DNA of 64,000 nucleotides, from positions 7,649-71,648 of the forward strand of contig NZ_ANBE01000035.1 of the NCBI RefSeq assembly GCF_000341145.1, in the 5' to 3' direction. The notes under the pieces are model-generated. The model had not been told where the DNA came from. It ran no database searches and saw only the letters and a program-made list of their open reading frames with translations. The DNA is from Nocardiopsis xinjiangensis YIM 90004 (GTDB lineage: Bacteria > Actinomycetota > Actinomycetes > Streptosporangiales > Streptosporangiaceae). Numbering within the stretch: position 1 is the first letter of the stretch; each line of letters starts with the position of its first letter. Of this stretch, positions 51,854 through 60,811 are shown in pieces. Both the position numbers and the translations under genes were made by a program.

Positions 51854-52908
51854 CCCCCTGGTCCCTGGAGGCGGAGGTCCGGGGCGCCGCGGTGCGCGCC
51901 TTCGACCTCGACCCGGAGCGGGTCCCCTTCGCCTGGCCGCGTGCCGAACAGGCTCAGCAGGGCCACGACGCCGCCTCCCCGCTCGCGCCCCGCATCGTGC
52001 GCCTCGTGGGGACCTCTCGGGGCAAGGACGCGCCCGCGCTCGTGGGCGGACGCCTGGCCGAGGAGCTGCGCCCGGGGTACGCCGATGTCCGCGGTGACTC
52101 GAGAGGGTTCGTCAACGTCACCTTCACCGCCGAACAGCGCGCCCGCATGACCCGCGCGGCCGCCGACGGCCCCCGCTGGCTCACCGGTCGTGCCTGGAAC
52201 GGGGAGGGCCTCTGGCCGCGCACCGCCCTGCACGGGGCCGGCCCGCTCGCCCAGGCCCGCAGGCACGCACGCGCCGACGCACGCGCCCGCATCGCCCTGG
52301 CCCTCGAGGACCAGGCCCCGCCCGCCGGACCGGGGGAGAGGGAAGCCGGATGGCGCGACCCCTATCGCGACGGCGACACTCCCGAGCTGCTCTCCGAGGC
52401 CGCCCGGGCCCTGGGTGCCATCGGCGAGGACAGCGCCCGTGTGGCCTTCTGCCGTTCCATCCCCGAACGCCCCCGCGAACGCGAGACCACCGGGAACGAT
52501 CTTCCGGTGCTCCCCTCCGCCGACCGTCCGGGCGCCTGGTCCCGCCTGACCGACGCCAACCCGGCCTTCCGCCTGCGCTACGCCCATGCCCACGCCACCA
52601 GCCAGGGGCGGTGGAGCGCCGACGGGGCCCTGCCCCCCGCGACCTGTCCCGCACACACGGCGTCGGTGCGCGGGTTCCTGTTCGACGGCCCCAGTGCCCT
52701 GGACTCGGCCGCACGCAGAGAGGAACCCCATATCCTGGTCAGATACCTGGAGGGGCTGGCCAGTGCCTACGATGAGTGGCGGACGTGTCCCCGTGCCGCC
52801 GCGCGGGCGGAGGGGGCCGTCGCGGACCCGGCGCTACCCGCCGCCGTCGCCGGGGTCCTGCGCACGGGGCTCTTCCTCCTCGGCGTGTCCGCGCCCACAA
52901 GGCTGTAG
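51850..52908 (+). CDS. nrtL: NrtL, ArgS-related anticodon-binding-domain protein
   Basis: A 352-residue relative of arginyl-tRNA synthetase that lacks the catalytic Rossmann core (no HIGH or KMSKS-like motif). Its N-terminal part resembles the ArgS additional domain. Further on, NPAFRLRYAHAHA matches ArgS NPxYYVQYAHAR, and the C-terminal DALR domain shows PHILVRYLEGLASAYDEW and LRTGLFLLGVSAP. It cannot charge tRNA; tRNA binding or regulation is possible. It stands where argS stands in mycobacteria, just before lysA, and is co-translated with the response regulator. The name follows Streptomyces annotation. Confidence 0.85.
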   Translation: MTPWSLEAEVRGAAVRAFDLDPERVPFAWPRAEQAQQGHDAASPLAPRIVRLVGTSRGKDAPALVGGRLAEELRPGYADVRGDSRGFVNVTFTAEQRARMTRAAADGPRWLTGRAWNGEGLWPRTALHGAGPLAQARRHARADARARIALALEDQAPPAGPGEREAGWRDPYRDGDTPELLSEAARALGAIGEDSARVAFCRSIPERPRERETTGNDLPVLPSADRPGAWSRLTDANPAFRLRYAHAHATSQGRWSADGALPPATCPAHTASVRGFLFDGPSALDSAARREEPHILVRYLEGLASAYDEWRTCPRAAARAEGAVADPALPAAVAGVLRTGLFLLGVSAPTRL

Positions 52909-53028
52909 GACTCGCCGGAGACGCCGTCGCGCGCCCTGCCCCGACCTCCTCGTCCCGACCGGACCGGTGGACAATGACCGGGGCGTCCTCCGCCACAGCA
53001 CAGACGAAAGTCCAGTCGAAAGCCCATC

Positions 53029-54414
53029 ATGAGCCGCTACGCGCACCCCGCCGGATCCCGTCACGCGGAGGTCCTGCCGGAGGAGAACCCGCCACTGCCG
53101 CCCGAGGACCTCAACGCCCTCGACCCCAAGGTCTGGCCCGCCACGTCCCGCCGTGTGGAGGGCGAGCTGACCGTCGGCGGCCTCGGCGTCGGTGACCTCG
53201 CCCGTACCCACGGCACGCCGCTCTTCGTCATGGACGAGGAGGACTTCCGTGCCCGGGCCCGCGACTACAGCACCGCCTTCGCCGGTTCGGACGTCTACTA
53301 CGCCGGCAAGGCCCTGCTCACCAAGGCCGTCGCCCGCTGGGTCACCGAGGAAGGCATGAAGCTCGACGTGTGCTCGGGCGGTGAACTGGCCGTCGCCCTG
53401 GCCGCCGGGGTCCAGCCGGAGCGCATCGGCATGCACGGCAACAACAAGTCCGTCGCCGAACTGCGCCGAGCCGTCGAGGCCGGTGTCGGCCGCATCATCG
53501 TCGACTCCCTCGACGAGATCGACCGCCTGGAGTCGGTGGCCGCCGGGGCCGGCGCCCGCCCCAAGGTCCTCATCCGCGTCACCACGGGCGTGGAGGCGCA
53601 CACACACGAATTCGTCGCCACCGCGCACGACGACCAGAAGTTCGGTTTCGCGATGAGTACGGGAGCGGCCGCGGAGGCTGTCCGCCGCACCCTGGCCGCA
53701 GAACACATCGACCTCGTCGGACTGCACTCGCACATCGGCTCGCAGATCTTCGACACCTCCGGGTTCGAGGTCGCCGCACGCCGGGTCGCGCGCTTCCTCA
53801 CGCGGATCCACGAGGAACTCGACATCACCCTGGCCGAGCTCGACCTCGGCGGCGGACTGGGCATCGCCTACACCTCCGACGACGATCCCCTCGACCCCAA
53901 GACCATCGCGGCCGGTCTGAGCACCATCGTGCACCGCGAGTGCGAGGAAGCCGGGCTGCCGGTGCCCCGCATCGCCGTGGAACCGGGCCGGGCCATCGCG
54001 GGCCCCGCAGGCATCACCGTCTACGAGGTCGGCACCGTCAAGGACGTCGAGGGCATCCGCACCTACGTCAGCGTCGACGGCGGCATGAGCGACAACATCC
54101 GCACCGCCCTGTACGGGGCGGAGTACACAGGGCGCCTGGTGTCCCGGGTCAGCGAGGCCGGGCCGATGCTCTCGCGCCTGGTCGGCAAGCACTGCGAGAG
54201 CGGTGACATCATCGTGCACGACCTGTACCTGCCCGAGGACCTGCGTCCCGGGGACCTGGTCGCGGTCGCGGCCACAGGTGCCTACTGCTACTCCATGGCG
54301 AGCAACTACAACCATCTGCCGCGCCCGGCCATGGTCGCGGTACGGGACGGGGACGCGCGGGTCATCGTGCGCAGGGAGACCGAGGAGGACCTGCTCCGGC
54401 TCGACGTCGGCTGA
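53029..54414 (+). CDS. lysA: Diaminopimelate decarboxylase
   Basis: PLP enzyme for the last step of lysine synthesis (meso-diaminopimelate to lysine and CO2). The 461-residue product has the PLP Lys in YYAGKA (Lys94), GMHGNNKS, DLGGGLGI and SGDIIVHDLYLPEDLRPGD, which includes the active-site Cys region CESGD. Homodimer, cytoplasmic. ATG 53029 is chosen as the first start after the short gap from nrtL. It opens the aspartate-family cluster lysA-hom-thrC-thrB, with hom 65 bases downstream. Confidence 0.96.
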   Translation: MSRYAHPAGSRHAEVLPEENPPLPPEDLNALDPKVWPATSRRVEGELTVGGLGVGDLARTHGTPLFVMDEEDFRARARDYSTAFAGSDVYYAGKALLTKAVARWVTEEGMKLDVCSGGELAVALAAGVQPERIGMHGNNKSVAELRRAVEAGVGRIIVDSLDEIDRLESVAAGAGARPKVLIRVTTGVEAHTHEFVATAHDDQKFGFAMSTGAAAEAVRRTLAAEHIDLVGLHSHIGSQIFDTSGFEVAARRVARFLTRIHEELDITLAELDLGGGLGIAYTSDDDPLDPKTIAAGLSTIVHRECEEAGLPVPRIAVEPGRAIAGPAGITVYEVGTVKDVEGIRTYVSVDGGMSDNIRTALYGAEYTGRLVSRVSEAGPMLSRLVGKHCESGDIIVHDLYLPEDLRPGDLVAVAATGAYCYSMASNYNHLPRPAMVAVRDGDARVIVRRETEEDLLRLDVG

Positions 54415-54479
54415 AAAGTCCCGGAGCGGCCCCGGCCGCGCGAGGTCACGGACACGAGAGAAGTGGGAGTCACGCCCAA

Positions 54480-55763
54480 ATGGCGATGAAGGTGGCGCTG
54501 CTCGGATGCGGCGTAGTGGGTTCGGAAGTCGTCCGACTGGTCGACGAGCAGCCCGAGGAACTGGCCGCACGCGTGGGCACACCGTTGGAGATCGGCGGTA
54601 TCGCGGTGCGCCGCCTCGACCGCGACCGCGGTGTCGACCCGGCACTACTGACCACCGACGCCACGGAACTGGCCACCCGGCCCGACATCGACGTGGTCAT
54701 CGAGGTCATCGGCGGTATCGAACCGGCCCGGTCGCTGATCCTGTCCGCGCTCAAGGCCGGCAAATCCGTGGTCACAGCGAACAAGGCGCTGCTGGCCGAG
54801 GACGGACAGACCCTGCACGCCGCCGCGCGTGAAGCCGGCGTCGACCTGTTCTACGAGGCCTCGGTGGCCGGGGCGATCCCGCTCCTGCGCCCACTGCGGG
54901 ACTCCCTGGCCGGGGACCGTGTCAACCGCGTACTGGGCATCGTCAACGGCACGACCAACTACGTCCTGGACCGCATGGACTCGGTCGGTACCGGCTTCAC
55001 CGAGGCCCTGGAAGAGGCCCAGACCCTCGGATACGCCGAGGCCGACCCCACCGCCGACGTGGAAGGCTTCGACGCCGCAGCCAAGGCAGCGATCCTGGCC
55101 CGCCTGGCCTTCCACACCCAGCAGGTCACCGCCGCCGACGTGCACCGCGAGGGCATCACCGGTGTCTCCGCCGCCGACATGGCCGGCGCCCGCGCCATGG
55201 GCTGTGTGGTCAAACTCCTGGCGATCTGCCAGCGCTCCGAGGACGGAGAGTCCGTGGGCGTGCGGGTCCACCCGGTGATGCTCCCCGTCGAGCATCCCCT
55301 CGCCAGCGTCAAGGAGGCCTACAACGCGGTCTTCGTCGAGGCCGAGTCCGCCGGCAGCCTGATGTTCTACGGTGCCGGGGCCGGAGGCACCCCCACCGCC
55401 AGCGCCGTCCTCGGCGACATGGTGGCCGTGGCCCGTAACCGCCTCGCCGGGACCCACGTGGGCGAGGGCGGACACGACACCGGCCTGCCCGTCCACGACA
55501 TGGGCGAGACCGTCACCAGCTACCACGTCTCCCTGGACGTGGCCGACCGTCCCGGCGTGCTCGCCAAGGTCGCCGAGATCTTCGCCGAACACGGGGTCTC
55601 CATCAAGAACGTGCGCCAGGAAGGCAGCGGTGACGACGCCCAACTCGTCCTCGTCAGCCACCGAGCGCCCGACGCCGCACTGCGCAACACCGTCGAGCGC
55701 TTGCAGGAGGACGACTCCGTGCGGGAGGTCGCCAGCGTGATGCGGGTGGAGAACTTCGACTAG
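54480..55763 (+). CDS. hom: Homoserine dehydrogenase
   Basis: Reduces aspartate semialdehyde to homoserine. The 427-residue protein has VALLGCGVVGSEVV (NAD(P) motif), TANKALLAE, GIVNGTTNYVL and the catalytic region ADPTADVEGFDAAAK. A C-terminal ACT domain (VADRPGVLAKVAEIFAEHG, about 350-425) should mediate threonine feedback. ATG 54480 reads MAMKVALLG; GGAG lies about ten bases upstream. A stem-loop after it suggests that thrC has its own promoter. Confidence 0.96.
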   Translation: MAMKVALLGCGVVGSEVVRLVDEQPEELAARVGTPLEIGGIAVRRLDRDRGVDPALLTTDATELATRPDIDVVIEVIGGIEPARSLILSALKAGKSVVTANKALLAEDGQTLHAAAREAGVDLFYEASVAGAIPLLRPLRDSLAGDRVNRVLGIVNGTTNYVLDRMDSVGTGFTEALEEAQTLGYAEADPTADVEGFDAAAKAAILARLAFHTQQVTAADVHREGITGVSAADMAGARAMGCVVKLLAICQRSEDGESVGVRVHPVMLPVEHPLASVKEAYNAVFVEAESAGSLMFYGAGAGGTPTASAVLGDMVAVARNRLAGTHVGEGGHDTGLPVHDMGETVTSYHVSLDVADRPGVLAKVAEIFAEHGVSIKNVRQEGSGDDAQLVLVSHRAPDAALRNTVERLQEDDSVREVASVMRVENFD

Positions 55764-55819
55764 CTGTGTTCGTCGCGGGCCCCGCTCCACTTCGGCCCGG
55801 CCCGGAAGAGGCTCTACGG

Positions 55820-55848
55820 GGCCGTCCGGCCGTGTGTGCCGGGCGGCC
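55820..55848 (+). terminator. Stem-loop between hom and thrC
   Basis: GGCCGTCCGGC (55820-55830) pairs with GCCGGGCGGCC (55838-55848) with one mismatch around a seven-base loop. The 255-base hom-thrC gap is otherwise non-coding, with an AT-richer part (AAAATTGACCGAATAACGAG) that may hold the thrC promoter. Confidence 0.5.
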
Positions 55849-56018
55849 GCCCATACAACCGAAAATTGACCGAATAACGAGACGAGCGACCGCGATACGA
55901 GATGGTCTCCTGGTGGCCATAGACTCGTGGGCAGGTGGGAGCCCCCGCACGCGTGCCGGGCGGCCCATCGGACAGATCGCGCGTGGAGCGTCATCCAACA
56001 CCCGAAAGGGACACCGTC

Positions 56019-57083
56019 GTGAGCATGGCACGGGCGTGGCGAGGCGTCGTCGAGGAATACCGCGACCGCCTCCCCGCCAACGAGAAGACCCCGGTCGTCA
56101 CACTCCAGGAGGGTGGGACTCCGCTCCTTCCCGCCACGCGCGTGTCCGAGCTGACCGGCTGCGACGTCCATCTCAAGGTGGAGGGCCTCAACCCGACCGG
56201 TTCCTTCAAGGACCGCGGCATGACCATGGCCATCAGCAAGGCGGCCGAGGAAGGCGCCCAGGCGGTCATCTGCGCCTCCACCGGAAACACGAGCGCGAGC
56301 GCCGCCGCCTACGCCATCCGTGCGGGTATGACCTGCGCAGTCCTGGTGCCCCAGGGCAAGATCGCCATGGGCAAGCTCGCCCAGGCCCTCGTGCACGGCG
56401 CCCGCCTGCTCCAGGTCGAGGGCAACTTCGACGACTGTCTGGAACTGGCCCGCAAGCTCAGCATCGACTACCCGGTCGCGCTGGTGAACTCGGTCAACCC
56501 CTACCGCCTCCAGGGACAGAAGACCGCCGCGTTCGAGGTCGTCGACGCGCTCGGCGATGCCCCCGACATCCACTGCATTCCCGTGGGCAACGCCGGCAAC
56601 ATCTCCGCCTACTGGATGGGCTACTCCGAGTACGCCGACGACGGTGTCTCCAGCCGTAAGCCCCGCATGTTCGGGTTCCAGGCCAGCGGATCCGCGCCGC
56701 TGGTCGACGGTGAGCCGGTCACCACTCCCAACACCATCGCCACCGCCATCCGCATCGGCAACCCGGCCTCCTGGAGCCTCGCCGAGAGTGCACGGGAGGA
56801 GTCCGGCGGGCTCATCGACAAGGTCACCGACCGCCAGATCATGGCCGCCTACAAGCTCCTGGCCGCTGAAGAGGGCGTCTTCGTCGAGCTCGCCTCCGCC
56901 GCGAGCGTGGCCGGGCTGATCCAGGCTGCCGAGCGGGGTCTGGTGCCCCGGGGCAGCCGTGTGGTCTGCACCGTCACCGGCAACGGCCTCAAGGACCCGG
57001 ACTGGGCCCTGGCCGGTGCCGGCGCGGCGACCACCGTCCCGGTCGATGCCCAGACCGCCGCCCAGGCCCTCGACCTCGCCTGA
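56019..57083 (+). CDS. thrC: Threonine synthase
   Basis: PLP enzyme converting O-phosphohomoserine to threonine. The 354-residue product shows the PLP Lys in [12 protein letters not shown] (Lys64), [29 protein letters not shown] and [12 protein letters not shown]. It is the short, type typical of actinobacteria, with no N-terminal extension. GTG 56019 is chosen because AAAGGGA lies seven bases upstream; ATG 56025 is two codons on. thrB follows 73 bases downstream. Confidence 0.95.
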   Translation: MSMARAWRGVVEEYRDRLPANEKTPVVTLQEGGTPLLPATRVSELTGCDVHLKVEGLNPTGSFKDRGMTMAISKAAEEGAQAVICASTGNTSASAAAYAIRAGMTCAVLVPQGKIAMGKLAQALVHGARLLQVEGNFDDCLELARKLSIDYPVALVNSVNPYRLQGQKTAAFEVVDALGDAPDIHCIPVGNAGNISAYWMGYSEYADDGVSSRKPRMFGFQASGSAPLVDGEPVTTPNTIATAIRIGNPASWSLAESAREESGGLIDKVTDRQIMAAYKLLAAEEGVFVELASAASVAGLIQAAERGLVPRGSRVVCTVTGNGLKDPDWALAGAGAATTVPVDAQTAAQALDLA

Positions 57084-57156
57084 CCCCGGGGCGGACTCCC
57101 CCGCTCGCACACGCAGCTCCCGGACACGCCCCGGGACGCCCCATCGAGGAGCCACG

Positions 57157-58113
57157 ATGACCCGACCCACGCGGGTGACGGTCCACGCGCCCGCAACGAG
57201 CGCCAACCTCGGTCCCGGGTACGACGCCCTGGGCCTGGCGCTGAACCTTTACAACGAGTTCGAGGTCCGCGTCCGCGACGACGCCCGGACGACGGTCCAC
57301 GTCGAGGGCGAGGGCGCCGGTGAGGTCCCGCTCGACGAGCGCCACCTGGTGATCCGTGCGCTGCGCGAGGCCTTCGACCGGGCGGGTGAGAAGGCCCCCG
57401 GCCTCGACCTGGTCTGTGTGAACCGCGTGCCGCACTCACGCGGGTTGGGTTCGTCCTCCACCGCGATCGTCGGCGGGGTCACCGTGGCGGCGGCGCTGCT
57501 GGGCCGTACCGGTCCCGACGGTGGTCCCGACCGCGACTGGATCTACCGGGTCGCAGCCGATCTCGAGGGCCACCCCGACAACGTGGCGCCCTGCGTGTAC
57601 GGCGGTTACACGGTCGCCTACCGGGAGGGGCAGGAGTGGGGCGCGGTCTCCGGGGCCGTGGACCCGCGCATCCTCCCGGTGGTGTGCGTGCCGGGCTGGC
57701 GGCTCTCCACCGAACGGGCCCGCAGCCTGCTCCCGGAGACCGTCCCGCACACCGACGCGGCCTTCAACGCAGGCCGTGCCGCACTCATGACGGCGGCCGT
57801 TTGCGGCCACCCCCGAGGTCTGTACGCGGCCACCCGGGATCGGCTACACGAGTCCTACCGGGCCCCGGCCATGCCACTGACCCTCGGTCTCGTCTCCGAC
57901 CTCAGGGAACACGAGAATCTACCGGCCGTGGTATCGGGTGCGGGCCCCACCGTGCTCGTGCTGTGTTCGGTGACGGAGGGTGACGCGGACACGGAATCGC
58001 CGGAAATCGCCCGGCAGCTTGATTCGATCCGGGGGAGAGCGGGTAAAGATTGGGACGTACGCCCCCTGCACGTCGAGCCGGCGGGGGTGTGGACCCCATC
58101 TCCCCATCCGTAG
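57157..58113 (+). CDS. thrB: Homoserine kinase
   Basis: GHMP-family kinase producing O-phosphohomoserine. The 318-residue protein has APATSANLGPGYDALGLAL at the start, the ATP loop PHSRGLGSSSTAIVGG (92-107) and the late SGAGPTVLVL. ATG 57157 follows GAGGAG. It is the last gene of the threonine block before the long rho leader region. Confidence 0.95.
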   Translation: MTRPTRVTVHAPATSANLGPGYDALGLALNLYNEFEVRVRDDARTTVHVEGEGAGEVPLDERHLVIRALREAFDRAGEKAPGLDLVCVNRVPHSRGLGSSSTAIVGGVTVAAALLGRTGPDGGPDRDWIYRVAADLEGHPDNVAPCVYGGYTVAYREGQEWGAVSGAVDPRILPVVCVPGWRLSTERARSLLPETVPHTDAAFNAGRAALMTAAVCGHPRGLYAATRDRLHESYRAPAMPLTLGLVSDLREHENLPAVVSGAGPTVLVLCSVTEGDADTESPEIARQLDSIRGRAGKDWDVRPLHVEPAGVWTPSPHP

Positions 58114-58553
58114 CTTCCGTGTCGAGGAATAGCCGTGGCCGCTGGTGATGTTAGGCTTGGTGAAGCACCAGATGCCCCGTTGCGGGGCGTGTGCTCATCC
58201 GCCATGACGGCACCCGCATCCCATACTCCGGCGGTCCGGTCCTACGATCGCGCGGAGGCGGTGGCCCGAGTGGCGAGTCAGCGGTTCACCGCGGCCTTGC
58301 CCTTCATTTCCCGCAGTCACCTTTTCCTCGGATGAGTGTGACCACGGTTGACGGGCATCATCACCGAGCCATCCGCCCCGACGTCTGGCCTCACCCAGAG
58401 CTCGCCGCGATTGGGTAGGGGACCGTCTTCTCGCCGGTTTCCGACATCGACGTGGGGCAAGCCCTACCCGGCCCCTGCCGGTTCGCAACACACGGGCCGG
58501 CCGATCCAGCGACTTGCTGACGGCCGAAGCCCGCTCCTTGGGAAGGACCCTTA
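58114..58553. other. Long thrB-rho intergenic region / rho leader
   Basis: 440 bases without a gene. It probably contains the rho promoter (TTAGGCT near 58150 resembles a -10) and a long 5' leader. A small GCCCCG-TTG-CGGGGC hairpin lies at 58174-58188, and a C-rich, poorly structured part follows at 58330-58480. Rho is autoregulated in other bacteria, so an attenuator is plausible, but no defined structure is recognisable. Confidence 0.5.
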
Positions 58554-60542
58554 GTGAGCGACACTACCGAGCTCCACACGGACGCGGCGGTCGACAGCAA
58601 AGCCACCACCGACGCTTCCGGTGCCGAGAGCGGTGAGTCGGCGTCGAAGAACGCCTCCTCCTCGTCTCGGCCCCGCGCCGGCGCGCGGGGTACCGGGCTC
58701 GCGGCTCTGAAGCTTCCCGAGCTGCAAAAGCTCGCGTCGAGTCTGGGCATCACCGGTACGGGGCGCATGCGCAAGAGCGACGTCATCGCCGCGATCGAAG
58801 CCAAGCAGGGGGGACCCGTCGAGGCCCCCGCGAAGGCCAGAACAGCAAAGCAAACCGAGCCGGCGCCCAAGGCCGGTAGGGTCGGGGACACCGGCGAACC
58901 GGCCGAGGCCCCGGCCTCCGAGAAGACGGCCTCGGACAGCACTCGAGACAACAAGAAGCCCTCGGGTGAGCAGCCGTCTGACCAGGCCGTGGCCGACTCC
59001 CAGGGTGGGAAGGGCGACAAGCCCTCCCGGAACCGTGGTTCGTCCCGCAATCGCGGTGGCGACTCCGGTGAGCAGCCCCGAGCGGTGGACGGCGCCGACT
59101 CCTCTACCTCCGCGAGCAGCGTGACCAAGACATCCAGCACCCCCCGGAAGAACGGCCCCGACCCCTCTGAGGACCGGGACAACAACCGGTCCGGCCAGGG
59201 ACGAGAGCGTCAGCGCAACCGCCGCAACCGCAACCGCGGTGGCGGGGGCGGCAACGACGACCAGAACAACAACGCCCAGCAGGGCGGCGGTGGTCAGAAC
59301 CAGGGCCGTGACAACAACAACGACGACGACTTCGGCAACGGCCGTCGGCGCGGGCGGCGGCGCGACCGCCGCGACCGGCGCCGGGGCGGCGGCCAGGACC
59401 CCGAGCCGGTGGTCGGCGAGGACGACGTCCTGCTGCCGGTCGCGGGGATCCTCGACATCCTCGACAACTACGCCTTCGTGCGTACGACCGGCTACCTGCC
59501 CGGGCAGAGCGATGTCTACGTCTCCCTCGCCCAGGTGCGCAAGCACGGCCTGCGCAAGGGCGATCAGATCGTCGGTGCGGTCCGCCAGCCCCGCGAGGGC
59601 GAGCGCCGGGAGAAGTTCAACGCCCTGGTCCGCCTGGACTCGGTCAACGGCATGTCGGCCGATCAGGCCAAGGGCCGCCAGGAGTTCTCGAAGCTGGTTC
59701 CGCTCTACCCGCAGGAGCGCCTGCGGCTGGAGACCGAACCCAACATCATGACCACGCGCATCATCGATCTGGTCGCACCGATCGGCAAGGGTCAGCGCGG
59801 TCTCATCGTCTCCCCGCCCAAGGCCGGTAAGACGATGGTCATGCAGTCGGTGGCCAACGCGATCACCGAGAACAACCCCGAGTGCTACCTGATGGTCATC
59901 CTCGTGGACGAGCGTCCCGAGGAAGTCACGGACATGCAGCGCACCGTCAAGGGCGAGGTCATCCACTCGACCTTCGACCGTCCGGCGGAGGACCACACCA
60001 CCGTCGCCGACCTGGCCATCGAGCGTGCCAAGCGCCTGGTGGAGATGGGCACCGACGTCGTGGTCCTGCTGGACTCCATCACCCGTCTGGGCCGCGCCTA
60101 CAACCTGGCCGCTCCGGCCAGCGGGCGCATCATGTCCGGCGGTGTGGACTCCACGGCGCTGTACCCGCCCAAGAAGTTCTTCGGCGCGGCCCGCAACATC
60201 GAGGGCGGCGGCTCGCTGACCATCCTGGCGACGGCGCTGGTGGAGACCGGCTCGCGTGCCGACGAGGTGATCTTCGAGGAGTTCAAGGGCACCGGCAACA
60301 TGGAGCTCAAGCTCAACCGGTCCCTGTCCGACAAGCGGATCTTCCCCGCGGTCGACGTGGACGCCTCCAGCACCCGTAAGGAAGAGATCCTCATGTCCAA
60401 CGAGGAGCTCCAGGTGGTCTGGAAGCTGCGCCGGGTGCTGCACGCGCTCGACACGCAGCAGGCCATCGAGCTGCTCCTGGACAAGATGAAGGAGTCCAAG
60501 AGCAACGCCGAGTTCCTGCTGCAGGTGCAGAAGACGACCTGA
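58554..60542 (+). CDS. rho: Transcription termination factor Rho, with actinobacterial insertion
   Basis: RNA-dependent ATPase hexamer terminating transcription. The 662-residue product has an N-terminal SAP-like helical part (LKLPELQKLASSLGITGTGR, about 52-72), then roughly 190 residues of low-complexity, Arg/Asn/Gly/Ser-rich sequence typical of actinobacterial Rho. The RNA-binding fold (GILDILDNYAFVRTTGYLPG) and ATPase core follow, with Walker A SPPKAGKT (near 422), VILVDERPEEVT, and LLDSITRLGRAYN. GTG 58554 has GAAGGA six bases upstream; ATG is absent nearby. Confidence 0.96.
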   Translation: MSDTTELHTDAAVDSKATTDASGAESGESASKNASSSSRPRAGARGTGLAALKLPELQKLASSLGITGTGRMRKSDVIAAIEAKQGGPVEAPAKARTAKQTEPAPKAGRVGDTGEPAEAPASEKTASDSTRDNKKPSGEQPSDQAVADSQGGKGDKPSRNRGSSRNRGGDSGEQPRAVDGADSSTSASSVTKTSSTPRKNGPDPSEDRDNNRSGQGRERQRNRRNRNRGGGGGNDDQNNNAQQGGGGQNQGRDNNNDDDFGNGRRRGRRRDRRDRRRGGGQDPEPVVGEDDVLLPVAGILDILDNYAFVRTTGYLPGQSDVYVSLAQVRKHGLRKGDQIVGAVRQPREGERREKFNALVRLDSVNGMSADQAKGRQEFSKLVPLYPQERLRLETEPNIMTTRIIDLVAPIGKGQRGLIVSPPKAGKTMVMQSVANAITENNPECYLMVILVDERPEEVTDMQRTVKGEVIHSTFDRPAEDHTTVADLAIERAKRLVEMGTDVVVLLDSITRLGRAYNLAAPASGRIMSGGVDSTALYPPKKFFGAARNIEGGGSLTILATALVETGSRADEVIFEEFKGTGNMELKLNRSLSDKRIFPAVDVDASSTRKEEILMSNEELQVVWKLRRVLHALDTQQAIELLLDKMKESKSNAEFLLQVQKTT

Positions 60543-60560
60543 CGCAGGTGACGACGCGTC

Positions 60561-60595
60561 GAGGGGCCCTCTCCGGTTGCCGGGGAGGGCCCCTC
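60561..60595 (+). terminator. Intrinsic terminator after rho
   Basis: GAGGGGCCCTCTCCGG and CCGGGGAGGGCCCCTC form a 16-bp stem (one mismatch) around TTGC, about 20 bases past the rho stop, followed by TTCCGTGTT. Confidence 0.82.
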
Positions 60596-60715
60596 TTCCG
60601 TGTTCTGGCAGCCCGCCCGGCACGTGGCAGGCGGGAGGCCTGGGGCCAGGTCGGGGACGCCCCCCATGCCATTTCACATGGTGAGACCCTGCCACCGAGG
60701 CTCGGAAAAGATCAC

Positions 60716-60735
60716 TTGTGTGTCTCGGATCACAA
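60716..60735. promoter_or_regulatory. Candidate operator upstream of the lactate permease
   Basis: TTGTG-N10-CACAA spans 60716-60735, about 75 bases before the permease start. A second partial dyad, GTGT-ATCGCA-ACAC, lies a few bases on. Spaced dyads of this kind suit GntR-family regulators such as LldR, but no regulator gene is adjacent. Confidence 0.4.
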
Positions 60736-60811
60736 CAGGGGTGTATCGCAACACGGAAGCGCGACTTAGGGTCGCGGCGTCGAGAACCCCCCATGCCAGG
60801 GAGCCGTCTGG

